Assembly (NCBI GenBank): GCA_965200045.1
Contig: OZ241330.1
Location: 1,798,001-1,862,000, forward strand
Origin: Bin25 sp026709415
GTDB lineage: Bacteria > Bacteroidota > Bacteroidia > Flavobacteriales > Flavobacteriaceae
Direction: 5' to 3'
DNA length: 64,000 nt
The notes beneath the pieces were generated by a model. It was not told where the DNA came from, searched no databases, and saw only the letters and a list, made by a program, of their open reading frames with translations. Both the position numbers and the translations under genes were made by a program. Shown piece by piece: positions 44,532 through 53,922 of this stretch; position 1 is the first letter of the stretch; each line of letters opens with the position of its first letter.

Positions 44532-45596
44532 ATGAATATTGCCTTGCTTTCTGGAGATGGTATCGGCCCTGAAGTTATTGATCAGTCGGTAAGAGTTTGT
44601 GATGCCATCGCTACAAAATTCAACCATCAAATAAAATGGACGAAAGCCATAACAGGAGCTCGTGCTATTGATGAAGTGGGAGATCCGTATCCAGATCAAA
44701 CACATGAAATTTGCGAAAACTCCGATGCCGTTTTGTTTGGAGCCATTGGCGATCCGAAATTCGACCATGATCCAAGTGCCAAAGTGAGACCTGAACAAGG
44801 CCTTTTGAAAATGAGAAAAAAATTGGGATTATTTGCGAATATCCGTCCCACATTTGTCTTTCCCTCATTGATGGATCGATCGCCATTGAAAAAAGAAAGA
44901 ATTGAAAATACGGATTTAGTATTTGTCCGAGAATTAACGAGTGGGATTTATTTTGGTGATCGAGGACGCCGAGACAATGGACATACGGCTTTTGATACCT
45001 GTACCTATCGAAGAAGTGAAATTCAACGCATTGCCACAAAAGGTTTTGAATTAGCAGCCATGCGTAATAAAAAACTCTGTTGTGTCGATAAAGCCAATGT
45101 ACTGGAAAGCTCACGTTTATGGAGAGAAACTGTTCAATCGATGGAATCCCAATATCCAGACATCAACGTTTCTTATGAATTTGTGGATGCGGTGGCCATG
45201 AGACTCATTCAATGGCCAAGCGACTATGATGTCTTGATTACTGAAAATCTATTTGGAGATATCTTAACTGATGAAGCTTCCGTCATTTCTGGGTCAATGG
45301 GATTGATGCCATCGGCATCAGTAGGTGAAAAAATTGCTCTTTACGAACCCATTCATGGGTCCTATCCTCAAGCAGCTGGAAAAAATATTGCCAACCCCTT
45401 AGCCACAATCCTTTCTGCTGCGATGATGTTCGAAATGAGTTTTGATTTGGCAGACGAGGCAGCATTAATTCGACAAGTCGTCAATAAGTCTATAACTGAG
45501 GGCATTGTTACACAAGATTTGGCTGAATCATCTCATGATAAAAGTTATACAACTTCAGAAGTCGGCGATTATTTGGTAGAACAGATATTGTCTTAA
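44532..45596 (+). CDS. leuB: 3-isopropylmalate dehydrogenase
   Basis: LeuB oxidatively decarboxylates 3-isopropylmalate in leucine synthesis. The 354-residue protein shows IALLSGDGIGPEV at the N-terminus, the substrate-binding arginines in RPEQGLLKMRKKLGLFANIRP, FVRELTSGIYFGDRG, and the signature NLFGDILTDEASVISGSMGLMPSASVG. It completes the pathway encoded at 21402-24568 but is 18.4 kb away, beyond a block of accessory DNA. It has its own promoter. The next gene follows 32 bases later from its preferred start. Confidence 0.95.
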   Translation: MNIALLSGDGIGPEVIDQSVRVCDAIATKFNHQIKWTKAITGARAIDEVGDPYPDQTHEICENSDAVLFGAIGDPKFDHDPSAKVRPEQGLLKMRKKLGLFANIRPTFVFPSLMDRSPLKKERIENTDLVFVRELTSGIYFGDRGRRDNGHTAFDTCTYRRSEIQRIATKGFELAAMRNKKLCCVDKANVLESSRLWRETVQSMESQYPDINVSYEFVDAVAMRLIQWPSDYDVLITENLFGDILTDEASVISGSMGLMPSASVGEKIALYEPIHGSYPQAAGKNIANPLATILSAAMMFEMSFDLADEAALIRQVVNKSITEGIVTQDLAESSHDKSYTTSEVGDYLVEQILS

Positions 45597-45628
45597 TTTC
45601 ATACTTTGTAACCATGGACTGTTTCAAT

Positions 45629-47173
45629 ATGAAATATTATTTCACACCCTTAGTTTTATTCTTCTTGATGTGCACTTCATGTAGTTCTGATTTAGATAAA
45701 CCTAGAATTGCTATCTGTGGTATTTGGATTGAGTCAAGTACATTTTCACCTGCAAAAACCAATATCGATGCGTTTACGGTCAGAAGGGGAGAGGAAAACT
45801 ATCAGAGTTATCCTTTTTTAGCGGAAAACACGCCTCTAAGAAATACAGCAGAATGGGTTCCCCTTTTAAGAGCTCGTGCTATTCCTGGAGGGATTGTTAC
45901 GCATGACACCTACGAAACTCTGACTCAAGAAATACTACAATTACTCGAAGAGAATGGTCCTTTTGACGGAATTTTTTTTGATAGCCATGGGGCTATGAGC
46001 GTCGAAAATGTCGATGATCCCGAAGGTGATTTAATTGAAAGAATTCGAGAAGTGGTTGGAAATCAAGTCATGATTTCAACCTCGATGGATTTACATGGAA
46101 ATGTCAGTCAACGATTGGCGGAATATAGTGATTTGATCACCTGCTATCGTATGGCACCACATGAAGACGCCTTAGAATCCAAAGAACGAGCCGCTCAAAA
46201 TTTAATCGATCGGTTGGAAAGCGGTCAGGGAAAACCTCGATACAAAGCATGGGTTAAAGTGCCTATCCTGTTACCTGGAGAAAAAACATCGACAAGGGTA
46301 GAACCAGCCAAAAGTTTGTATGCTCAAATTCCCGAATTGATTGAAACTGCAGGCATTATCGATGCCGGCATATGGATGGGATATCCCTGGGCCGATGAAC
46401 CGAGAAACCATGCGGTCATCATGGCTGTTGGTGATGTCCAACAAGAAGTGGGACGAGTCGCTCATCAATTGGCAAAACACATGTGGGAGGTTCGCAATGA
46501 ATTTGAATTTGTCGCCCCGACAACAACACTTGATGATGCTTTACAAAAGGCGATCAATAGTGATGCACGACCTTTTTTCATTAGTGATACAGGGGATAAT
46601 CCAACGGCAGGAGGGGCAGGGGATGTCACTTGGACCTTAAATCAATTATTAAAATACCCTGCATTTCAAAATGAAATCGCTCCAAGAGTCGTTTATGCTT
46701 CCATTCCAGGTCCCCATTTAATTGAAAAGGCATCTCAATCGAAGATAGGAGATTCCATAACGGGTCTCGTTGGAGCTCTTGTTGATGATCGATACGCACC
46801 ACCACTTGAACTAAAAGGAACTTTATTGGCCTATAAAGAAGGAGATGCTCATGCTGAAATTGAAATCGTCATTAGAGTGGGGCATATTGATGTTATTGTC
46901 ACCAAAAAAAGAAAACCATACCACTACATTAAAGATTTTTCAGATTTAAATATTGACATCGCCTCAACAGGTATCGTTATGGTAAAAATTGGTTACTTAG
47001 TCCCTGAATTATACAATGCTCAAAAAGGTTGGTTGATGGCTTTAACACCTGGAGGGGTTGACCAAGACTTAAAAAGACTAGATTACAAACGGATTTCCAG
47101 ACCCATGCATCCGATAGACTCATTCGATCAAGATCCCGATTTCACTCCTATATTTATCCCCATTACTGAATAA
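45629..47173 (+). CDS. M81 family (MlrC-like) metallopeptidase lipoprotein
   Basis: From ATG 45629 the protein has a lipoprotein signal (FFLMCTSC) and then the MlrC pattern: RIAICGIWIESSTFSP, DGIFFDSHGAM, STSMDLHGNVS (metal-binding D and H), YRMAPHEDALESKERA, GYPWADEP and DTGDNPTAGGAGD. The family includes microcystinase MlrC, which cleaves linear microcystin, but most members have unknown peptide substrates. A lipid anchor would place it in the envelope, unlike most members I know. It follows leuB closely and may be co-transcribed. The start at 45614 would add five residues before the signal. Confidence 0.85.
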   Translation: MKYYFTPLVLFFLMCTSCSSDLDKPRIAICGIWIESSTFSPAKTNIDAFTVRRGEENYQSYPFLAENTPLRNTAEWVPLLRARAIPGGIVTHDTYETLTQEILQLLEENGPFDGIFFDSHGAMSVENVDDPEGDLIERIREVVGNQVMISTSMDLHGNVSQRLAEYSDLITCYRMAPHEDALESKERAAQNLIDRLESGQGKPRYKAWVKVPILLPGEKTSTRVEPAKSLYAQIPELIETAGIIDAGIWMGYPWADEPRNHAVIMAVGDVQQEVGRVAHQLAKHMWEVRNEFEFVAPTTTLDDALQKAINSDARPFFISDTGDNPTAGGAGDVTWTLNQLLKYPAFQNEIAPRVVYASIPGPHLIEKASQSKIGDSITGLVGALVDDRYAPPLELKGTLLAYKEGDAHAEIEIVIRVGHIDVIVTKKRKPYHYIKDFSDLNIDIASTGIVMVKIGYLVPELYNAQKGWLMALTPGGVDQDLKRLDYKRISRPMHPIDSFDQDPDFTPIFIPITE

Positions 47174-47591
47174 TACACAACACTTTTCATTGTACTAACT
47201 TTTCTAAGTGTTATATGTGATTTATAAGTTCAACGGTTTAGTGCGACATGAATCTCCAATGATGGATAACACTAGGAATTTAGAATGAGTGATGTGTTAT
47301 GTAACGTTCAAGATATAATCTCATCATGAAACTTGAACCAAAACTGTAGACATAAATAAACCGTTTTATGGCTTCCTTAAAAACAATGGGTTTTTATCTC
47401 TTTAATGTGGTGTATGAAGTTTGAATATGGTAAAGGGTTGTGTCGTTCGAATGACATGAAGTGCGTCTCATCAATGTCGTTTTTTATTCATGCATCCACA
47501 GTTCCTTTTGGCACATCACCTCAATCTTTAGAAGATAGGATAGTGAAAAAACAACGTTTATACAATTATTTTGCCGAAGTTTTATCCATCG
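47174..47591. other. Intergenic stretch before menA, nothing recognised
   Basis: A weak inverted repeat (aacactt...aagtgtt, about 47183-47212) follows the M81 gene. A 64-codon frame at 47405-47599 has no resemblance to known proteins and overlaps the menA start, so I do not call it. No RNA gene seen. Confidence 0.5.
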
Positions 47592-48512
47592 ATGAGTAAA
47601 CTATTCATATGGGTTGCCACCATGAGACCCCCCACTTTATTTCTCTCCATTTCGGGGATCTTAGTTGGAAGCTCTCTATCCCATAAATCAGATCATTTTT
47701 CTTGGGTAGTTTTTATTTTAATCATCATGACAGCTATTTGTTTACAGATTTTGGCAAACTTTTCAAACGATTATGGAGATTATGTTAAAGGAATAGACAA
47801 CCAAAACAGAAAGGGCCCCAAAAGAGCGTTGCAAAAGGGATTGTTAACGCTTAAAGAAATTAAAGTGGCTAATCGCATTTTAATGATACTGATTGGTTTT
47901 TTTAGTTTAAGCTTTTTGTTTCTCTCATTTGGGATTCAATATCCATCCTATGCCATCCTGATTGGACTTTTACTCATACTAGCCATTATTGCTGCTCTAC
48001 GATACACTAGTGGCAAATATGCTTACGGATACAGAGGTTTTGGTGATTTGAGTGTTTTTCTGTTCTTTGGCGGATTATCTGTATTAGGCACTCAATTCAT
48101 TCTGAGCCATGAATTATCCACTACGGGTTTTTTATGGGCAGTAATTATCGGTGGTTGTTGTGTTTTAGTCCTCAATATCAACAATATCAGAGACATTGAA
48201 AATGATCGATTACAAAATAAAAAAACACTAGCTGTTATATTAGGTCTTAAAGGAGCTTTATGGTATCATTATCTCGTCACTTTGATCATTGTCGTGACCA
48301 TAATTTACCTTGAGGTGGTGTATCTGAATCATGGAAACATATTTCAAATCATCGCTGATAGATTCTTGGATATGTTATTTATACTGCATGCCATAGCTCT
48401 CTATCATGCGAACAAACAAAATAAAATGAATCACATGCTGAAATATATGTCTCTATTGACTTTTTTGATCGGATTGAGAACTTTTTTAATCTCTTTTTTG
48501 ATCGACTTTTAA
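47592..48512 (+). CDS. menA: 1,4-dihydroxy-2-naphthoate polyprenyltransferase
   Basis: MenA attaches the isoprenoid tail to dihydroxynaphthoate in menaquinone synthesis. The roughly 306-residue UbiA-family membrane protein has the two Asp-rich prenyl-diphosphate motifs, NFSNDYGDYVKGID near 65 and NINNIRDIENDRLQNKKT near 205. About eight membrane helices and the opening WVATMRPPTLFLSISGILVGS are typical of MenA. I prefer ATG 47592; the longer frame from 47571 adds seven residues. It heads menA-menC-CPBP-menE, with menC starting four bases after its stop. Confidence 0.9.
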   Translation: MSKLFIWVATMRPPTLFLSISGILVGSSLSHKSDHFSWVVFILIIMTAICLQILANFSNDYGDYVKGIDNQNRKGPKRALQKGLLTLKEIKVANRILMILIGFFSLSFLFLSFGIQYPSYAILIGLLLILAIIAALRYTSGKYAYGYRGFGDLSVFLFFGGLSVLGTQFILSHELSTTGFLWAVIIGGCCVLVLNINNIRDIENDRLQNKKTLAVILGLKGALWYHYLVTLIIVVTIIYLEVVYLNHGNIFQIIADRFLDMLFILHAIALYHANKQNKMNHMLKYMSLLTFLIGLRTFLISFLIDF

Positions 48513-48516
48513 ATTG

Positions 48517-49548
48517 ATGGAGCTTCGATATAAAAAAAGAATGCTTGAGTTTCAAGTGCCAGCAGGTACTTCAAGAGGAAAATTACAAACCAAACCAAGC
48601 TACTTTTTATTTCTAGAACATAATAACACCATAGGAGTGGGTGAATGTAGTATCATACCAAAACTAAGTATTGATCATCGAGAAGATTACGAAGAAAGAT
48701 TAGAAACAACCATCAAAGCGTTTAATTCAAGAGTTGATTTACCTGATTTAACCGATTTTCCTTCCATTGAGGCCGGTATTCAAATGGCCGTTGATTCTTT
48801 AGAAGATCAAAGAACCAAACAAACTTCTGGCAAAGCATATACCAAACACTTCCATCCCATAGAGATTAATGGACTGGTATGGATGGGAGATTATGATTTC
48901 ATGAAATGGCAAATTGACAAATTGATGGCTAAAAAATTCACCTGCATTAAATTAAAAATAGGCAGCATCGACTTTGATCAAGAAATAGCTCTTTTAGAAT
49001 ACATCAGAAAAGAGTACAAGCGTTTGATAACCATTAGATTGGATGCCAATGGTGCTTTTTCTCCAAAAGATGCTCTATCGAGACTTAAAAAACTCAAGAA
49101 ATATCATATCCATTCCATCGAACAACCCATTGAAGTTGGCAATCTTAAAGTTTTAAAAGAATTATGCCAAACAAGTCCCATACCCATCGCTCTTGATGAA
49201 GAATTGATTAAAACGGCACCTGCAGTGGGAAAATACGCCCTTTTAAACTACATACGCCCCCAGTTTATTGTGATCAAACCAAGTTTATTGGGAGGATATC
49301 TCAATGCCCTAGAATGGATTGGAATAGCAGAAAATCTCCATATCGGTTGGTGGATCACCAGCGCATTAGAAAGTAATGTCGGATTGAATTCGATTGCTTC
49401 TTGGATTGGACAATATGATTTAACGATACCTCAAGGATTAGGTACGGGATCACTTTTTAAAAACAATCTTCAGGTCCCATTGAGTATTAAAAATGGATAT
49501 TTAAGACAAAATAAAAGAGGAACATGGCAAGATCTGAAAAGCATTTAA
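48517..49548 (+). CDS. menC: o-succinylbenzoate synthase
   Basis: MenC dehydrates SHCHC to o-succinylbenzoate in menaquinone synthesis. The 343-residue enolase-superfamily protein has the catalytic Lys in KLKIGS, metal ligands in RLDANGAFS, IEQPIE and ALDEEL, the second catalytic Lys in VIKPSLLGGY, and the SALESNVGL segment. A TTG directly before the ATG explains a one-residue longer alternative. It lies between menA and a membrane-protease gene in the menaquinone operon. Confidence 0.92.
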   Translation: MELRYKKRMLEFQVPAGTSRGKLQTKPSYFLFLEHNNTIGVGECSIIPKLSIDHREDYEERLETTIKAFNSRVDLPDLTDFPSIEAGIQMAVDSLEDQRTKQTSGKAYTKHFHPIEINGLVWMGDYDFMKWQIDKLMAKKFTCIKLKIGSIDFDQEIALLEYIRKEYKRLITIRLDANGAFSPKDALSRLKKLKKYHIHSIEQPIEVGNLKVLKELCQTSPIPIALDEELIKTAPAVGKYALLNYIRPQFIVIKPSLLGGYLNALEWIGIAENLHIGWWITSALESNVGLNSIASWIGQYDLTIPQGLGTGSLFKNNLQVPLSIKNGYLRQNKRGTWQDLKSI

Positions 49549-49557
49549 TCACAACTG

Positions 49558-50553
49558 ATGTATCAACCAAGACAGTATACAGAGTCGTTTCGTAAATACC
49601 TCATTGGCTCTGCCATTATTGTGCTCTTATCTGTTCTTGGAGGTTTAGGATCAGTGTTTTATGTTCAAATTCAAGGTTATGATTTGATTTCGTGGCATCC
49701 CATTTTAGGTCATAATGTCTTTTTAGTAACAAGCTTAATGACATTTGTTTTTGGTTTTGTGGGACTTGTCATTGTCATAAAATTCATACACAAAAGATCT
49801 TTGCTCACCATTATTTCGATTCGGCATGAACCTTTTATTGATAGCAAACATTCCATTTCTTTAAATGTTGCTAAAACTTTTATTACAGATGATGCTACTT
49901 TAAACAAATCAAAGAAAACAAAACTCAAAATTGATTATTCAAAAATCTGGTATTCCTTTGGTTTGACGGCAAGTCTGATTGTCCTATTTTTTTTGATCGA
50001 ATTTCTCATTCGACCTGAGATCTTTACTTGGAATTTTCAAGCAATTCCTTTTTTGATTTTAATCTGCGTTGCTTTATTCTTGATCCCCATTCAAGCAGGA
50101 TTGGAAGAACTGATTTTTAGAGGGTATTTAGTGCAAGGGTTTGAACGTTTATATCATAAGAGGTGGTTTCCGTTGGTGATGACCTCACTCCTTTTTGCAG
50201 GATTGCATCTGACAAATCCTGAATTTCAAACCTTTGGTTATGGTTTAATAGGAACCTATTTTTTGTTCGGGCTTATTGCTGGCATCATTTCTTATTTGGA
50301 TGATGGAATTGAACTCGCCATAGGATTACATATAGCCAACAATATGATAAGTATTTTGTTTATCAGTCCTGATTGGGCTGTATTTCCAACCGATGCTTTG
50401 TACACCACTGATTATCAACCTAAGTTGATGGAGTTTTATTTGAACATCGTGCTCATTTATGGTATTTGTTTTTTGCTATTTGCTCGAAAATACAAATGGA
50501 AAAATTGGAAAGTAAGATTATTAGGAACAGCAAAAGATGTATTCTCCAAATGA
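49558..50553 (+). CDS. CPBP-family intramembrane glutamic endopeptidase
   Basis: The 331-residue membrane protein has about eight hydrophobic segments and the CPBP/ABI motifs in its C-terminal half: EELIFRGYLVQG (motif 1, EExxxR), FAGLHLTNPE (motif 2, FxxxH) and GLHIANNMISILF (motif 3, HxxxN). These enzymes relate to the Rce1 CAAX protease and act in the inner membrane. Its place between menC and menE is curious, and the last 17 bases overlap menE. A direct role in quinone synthesis is not implied by any known function of the family. Confidence 0.88.
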   Translation: MYQPRQYTESFRKYLIGSAIIVLLSVLGGLGSVFYVQIQGYDLISWHPILGHNVFLVTSLMTFVFGFVGLVIVIKFIHKRSLLTIISIRHEPFIDSKHSISLNVAKTFITDDATLNKSKKTKLKIDYSKIWYSFGLTASLIVLFFLIEFLIRPEIFTWNFQAIPFLILICVALFLIPIQAGLEELIFRGYLVQGFERLYHKRWFPLVMTSLLFAGLHLTNPEFQTFGYGLIGTYFLFGLIAGIISYLDDGIELAIGLHIANNMISILFISPDWAVFPTDALYTTDYQPKLMEFYLNIVLIYGICFLLFARKYKWKNWKVRLLGTAKDVFSK

Positions 50554-51625
50554 TTTAGTACACCAAAATTTTAAGCTCAATGGAAAAAAATTTTGGGAGG
50601 ATCATCATGATTTAAATTTTCTTTTAGAATTTGTCTTCGACCAAATCTCTTTTCAAGATTTGGAACTAGAGCGTTTTCTACAACAATGGATTCATCATGC
50701 ATCCATCAACCTCAGTAGCTCCGGAACCACTGCTGAACCTAAACTGTTACAAGTCGACAAAAAGTACTTGCTCCATTCTGTAAAAATGACGGCAAAATTC
50801 TTTAGCCTTAAAACTTTAGATAAAGCTCTTCATTGTCTGCCTATAAAATATATTGCGGGAAAAATGCAGCTCATTAGAGCTTTACACCTTGGATTGGATT
50901 TGGAAATGGTTCAACCCACCTCAAAACCATTAGTAAATTCCAAGTATTATGATTTTGCGACCATGACATCCCAGCAATTGACGTTATCTCTTGATCATAT
51001 TTCTAATATTCAAACACTGCTTATCGGAGGGGGCCTTTTATCTCAAGAAACTCAGAAAAAAGCGCAAAAAATTCATTCGAATGTCTATGAATCCTTTGGG
51101 ATGACCGAAACGCTCTCCCATATGGCCATCAGAAAACTTGAAGATCCCATCGGCGTCTTTACCATACTACCAAAAGTTTCTATTTCTGTTGATAATCGCT
51201 CTTGTTTAATTATCACCGCAAAACATTTGGGAATCAATCAATTAGTCACCAATGATATTGTCGAAATATTAAATGATCGACAGTTCAGATATTTAGGACG
51301 TATAGATCATGTCATCAATTCAGGAGGAATTAAAATATTTCCAGAAAAAATAGAAGAAACACTATCCTCGGCCATTGATACCCCCTTTTTTATAACATCC
51401 GTTAAAGACCATGTGTTGGGACAAAGAGTTGTCTTGGTGATGGAACAACATGAGAAGCGACTTTCTCAAACATCGATTCGAAGTATTATGAAAAAGTTAC
51501 CCATTAGCAATTATCAAAAACCTAAAGAATTCATTGTTTTTGAAAATTTTATCAGAACCCCCACCGATAAGATTAAAAGACATCAAACCCTAAATCAAAA
51601 ACCGTTGGCATTACTACACTTGTAA
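50537..51625 (+). CDS. menE: o-succinylbenzoate-CoA ligase
   Basis: MenE activates o-succinylbenzoate to its CoA thioester. The 362-residue product is a short member of the acyl-adenylate family: ATP-binding loop LSSSGTTAEPK, YESFGMTETLSHMA, the YLGRIDHVINSGGIKIFPEKIE hinge and the catalytic Lys region RTPTDKIKR. The short length matches the compact MenE proteins common in Bacteroidota. menD, menF and menB are not in this window. It ends convergently with the carboxylase gene, sharing 12 bases. Confidence 0.9.
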   Translation: MYSPNDLVHQNFKLNGKKFWEDHHDLNFLLEFVFDQISFQDLELERFLQQWIHHASINLSSSGTTAEPKLLQVDKKYLLHSVKMTAKFFSLKTLDKALHCLPIKYIAGKMQLIRALHLGLDLEMVQPTSKPLVNSKYYDFATMTSQQLTLSLDHISNIQTLLIGGGLLSQETQKKAQKIHSNVYESFGMTETLSHMAIRKLEDPIGVFTILPKVSISVDNRSCLIITAKHLGINQLVTNDIVEILNDRQFRYLGRIDHVINSGGIKIFPEKIEETLSSAIDTPFFITSVKDHVLGQRVVLVMEQHEKRLSQTSIRSIMKKLPISNYQKPKEFIVFENFIRTPTDKIKRHQTLNQKPLALLHL

Positions 51626-53188
51626 GATGCCCATATTGAATTGTTTTGATTTTGGATTATGGTTGGCTAATTCGATGCCCATTGAAATCCATTTTCTAGT
51701 TTCAGAAGGATTAATAATTTCATCAACCCACATTTGTGATGCTGCATTTAAACTAGACTCTTGGTGTTGATAATCTGCTTTTATCTTTTCAAGATCTAAC
51801 GGACCATTTTGAGACGCTTCGGCACGCTTTTTTTGTAAATCAAATAAAACTTTGGAGGCTTGATCTTTTCCCATGACACCAATTTTAGCATTGGGCCATG
51901 CTAGCATCAATCGAGGATCAAAAGCGCGTCCACACATCGCATAATTTCCAGCACCATAGGAATTACCGATCACGATAGTCAATTTTGGTACGACCGAATT
52001 GGCGACGGCATTGACCATTTTAGCCCCATCTTTGATAATGCCCCCATGTTCGGCTCTCTTTCCGACCATAAAGCCCATCACATCTTGCAAAAAAACCAAT
52101 GGTATTTTTCGTTGATTGCAATTGGCAATAAAACGCGTGGCTTTGTCAGCACTATCACTATAGATGACCCCTCCCAATTGGACTTCACCATTTTGATGGA
52201 TGCCTTGAGATCGTTGGTTCGCCACAATACCGACGGACCAACCATCAATTCGAGCATAGGCGGTAATCAACGTTTTGCCATAATTTTTTTTGTACTCATT
52301 GAATGAATTTTTGTCCACCAAATGATTTAACAAAACGTGCGTATCATAAGGTTTCCAAGAATGATCAGGAATGATTTCAGAAATTTTAGCGGGATTCCAT
52401 TCGGGACTTTTGGGGTTACTTTTAGAAAAACCGGCCAGTTTTGGCGATGGCATTTTTTCGATTAAATCTCGAATGATTTGTAGCGCATGCACATCATCTT
52501 TTGCTTGATGATCGGCGACCCCGCTAATGGCAGAGTGGGTGAGAGCTCCTCCCAATGTTTCATTATCAATGTTTTCTCCAATGGCGGCTTTGACCAAATG
52601 ACTACCTGCTAAAAAGAGACTAGCTGTTTTTTCAACAATGATGATTTCATCAGACATGGCCGGTAAGTAAGCCCCTCCAGCAACACAGGGTCCCATAATA
52701 GCGGCAATCTGTACAATACCATGAGACGACATGATGGCATTGTTTCTAAAGACTCTTCCAAAATGTTGTTGATCGGCAAAGACTTCATTTTGAAGTGGTA
52801 AAAAAATGCCTGCACTGTCCACCAAATAAATGATGGGGATATGATTTTCGATGGCTATTTCTTGAGCTCTAAGATTCTTTTTGGTGGTCATTGGAAACCA
52901 TGAGCCAGCCTTGACCGTCGCATCATTGGCGACAACGATGCTCAAACGACGATTGATGCGTCCCAAGACGACGATGACGCCTGCAGAAGGACATCCCCCA
53001 TACTCCTGATAGAGACCATGTGCAGCCAAACTTCCTATTTCAAATTGAGGCGAATCTTTATCGATTAAGAAATCGATGCGTTCACGAGCTGAAAGTTTGC
53101 CATTTTTTTTGAGTTTGGCCAATTTTGACGCTCCACCACCTAAATGAACTTTAGATCGTATGGTTTTTATTTCTTTCCACTGATGCAT
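51614..53188 (-). CDS. Biotin-dependent acyl-CoA carboxylase, carboxyltransferase (beta) subunit
   Basis: The 524-residue carboxyltransferase has two crotonase-like halves. Motifs include GKLSARERIDFLIDKDS, FEIGSLAAHGLYQEYGGCPSAG, IMGPCVAGGAYLPAMSDE, and in the second half LQDVMGFMVGKRAEHGGIIKDGAKMVNAV and GNSYGAGNYAMCGRAFDPR. The overall pattern is closest to methylcrotonyl-CoA carboxylase beta (leucine breakdown), but propionyl-CoA or geranyl-CoA carboxylase cannot be excluded from sequence alone. The biotin-carrying alpha subunit is not in the window. Confidence 0.85.
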   Translation of the reverse strand: MHQWKEIKTIRSKVHLGGGASKLAKLKKNGKLSARERIDFLIDKDSPQFEIGSLAAHGLYQEYGGCPSAGVIVVLGRINRRLSIVVANDATVKAGSWFPMTTKKNLRAQEIAIENHIPIIYLVDSAGIFLPLQNEVFADQQHFGRVFRNNAIMSSHGIVQIAAIMGPCVAGGAYLPAMSDEIIIVEKTASLFLAGSHLVKAAIGENIDNETLGGALTHSAISGVADHQAKDDVHALQIIRDLIEKMPSPKLAGFSKSNPKSPEWNPAKISEIIPDHSWKPYDTHVLLNHLVDKNSFNEYKKNYGKTLITAYARIDGWSVGIVANQRSQGIHQNGEVQLGGVIYSDSADKATRFIANCNQRKIPLVFLQDVMGFMVGKRAEHGGIIKDGAKMVNAVANSVVPKLTIVIGNSYGAGNYAMCGRAFDPRLMLAWPNAKIGVMGKDQASKVLFDLQKKRAEASQNGPLDLEKIKADYQHQESSLNAASQMWVDEIINPSETRKWISMGIELANHNPKSKQFNMGILQV

Positions 53189-53403
53189 CCTAGTTCCTAT
53201 TTATTAGTGCCACCATGATATGAAAATTTATATGACGGTAACACGACGATTTTACAAAAATATTTTACTTTGATTTATTGAAATCGTTCGTTAAAAGAAT
53301 GGGGTTTTTGAGCTGGACAGAATAGAATTTTATTTTTTCCAAATTAAGATTTATGAGTGTATCGAACCTTTAATACGGCAGATTTTTGTATCTTTATGCC
53401 ACT

Positions 53404-53922
53404 ATGTTTGAAACTCTAAAATTAGATGATGGCTTTCCCTATAATGGAAATCAAAAGGTTTTGCACTATTCTGAAGAAAGGAAGATCGAAGATTTGAAAT
53501 ACGACATAGAGAATAGCAATAAATCAGATTCCGATAAAAAGCAAATGTGGAAAGAAGGATTAGATTTAATTGAAGAAATCAAAAATCAAAATCCACATCC
53601 TGCAAAAGTCTTTGCCCCTTATCCAGGTTGTTTTTGGGATACAGATGTATACTGGTTACATTGGGAATTAGATAAAACCTTTATTATTTCAAGGTTGACC
53701 TCGGCATATAAAATACCAATGACAGAAGACTCATTTGATGAAAACATACAAATGAAGTATGCAGAAAAAAACGTTAAGTTTTTAAACCAATATTATTCTA
53801 CTGACGAGATCATCAGTGTTTTAAGAAAAACGAAGGAAGCTACTAATCCGGATGTATATCAATACTTATCAGATAAATACAATTTAAAAAACTTCAAAAG
53901 TCACAATTGGTGGGAAATATAA
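53404..53922 (+). CDS. DUF6922-like regulator or antitoxin of the AbiEii pair
   Basis: The 172-residue protein has an N-terminal helical region of unknown type (about 1-75) and a C-terminal DUF6922-like domain. That domain reads CFWDTDVYWLHWELDKTFIISRL, NQYYSTDEIISVLRKTKEA and YLSDKYNLKNFKSHNWWE. The same domain stands alone at 706-1005. Its last 16 bases overlap the nucleotidyltransferase gene, the coupling expected of a toxin-antitoxin pair with the antitoxin first. The start at ATG 53404 is preferred to TTG 53386. Antitoxin function is inferred from gene order. Confidence 0.65.
   Translation: MFETLKLDDGFPYNGNQKVLHYSEERKIEDLKYDIENSNKSDSDKKQMWKEGLDLIEEIKNQNPHPAKVFAPYPGCFWDTDVYWLHWELDKTFIISRLTSAYKIPMTEDSFDENIQMKYAEKNVKFLNQYYSTDEIISVLRKTKEATNPDVYQYLSDKYNLKNFKSHNWWEI

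Noticed and set aside
47405..47599. Possible 64-residue gene upstream of menA
   Set aside because: No recognisable similarity, overlaps the menA start, and no promoter-like sequence points to it.
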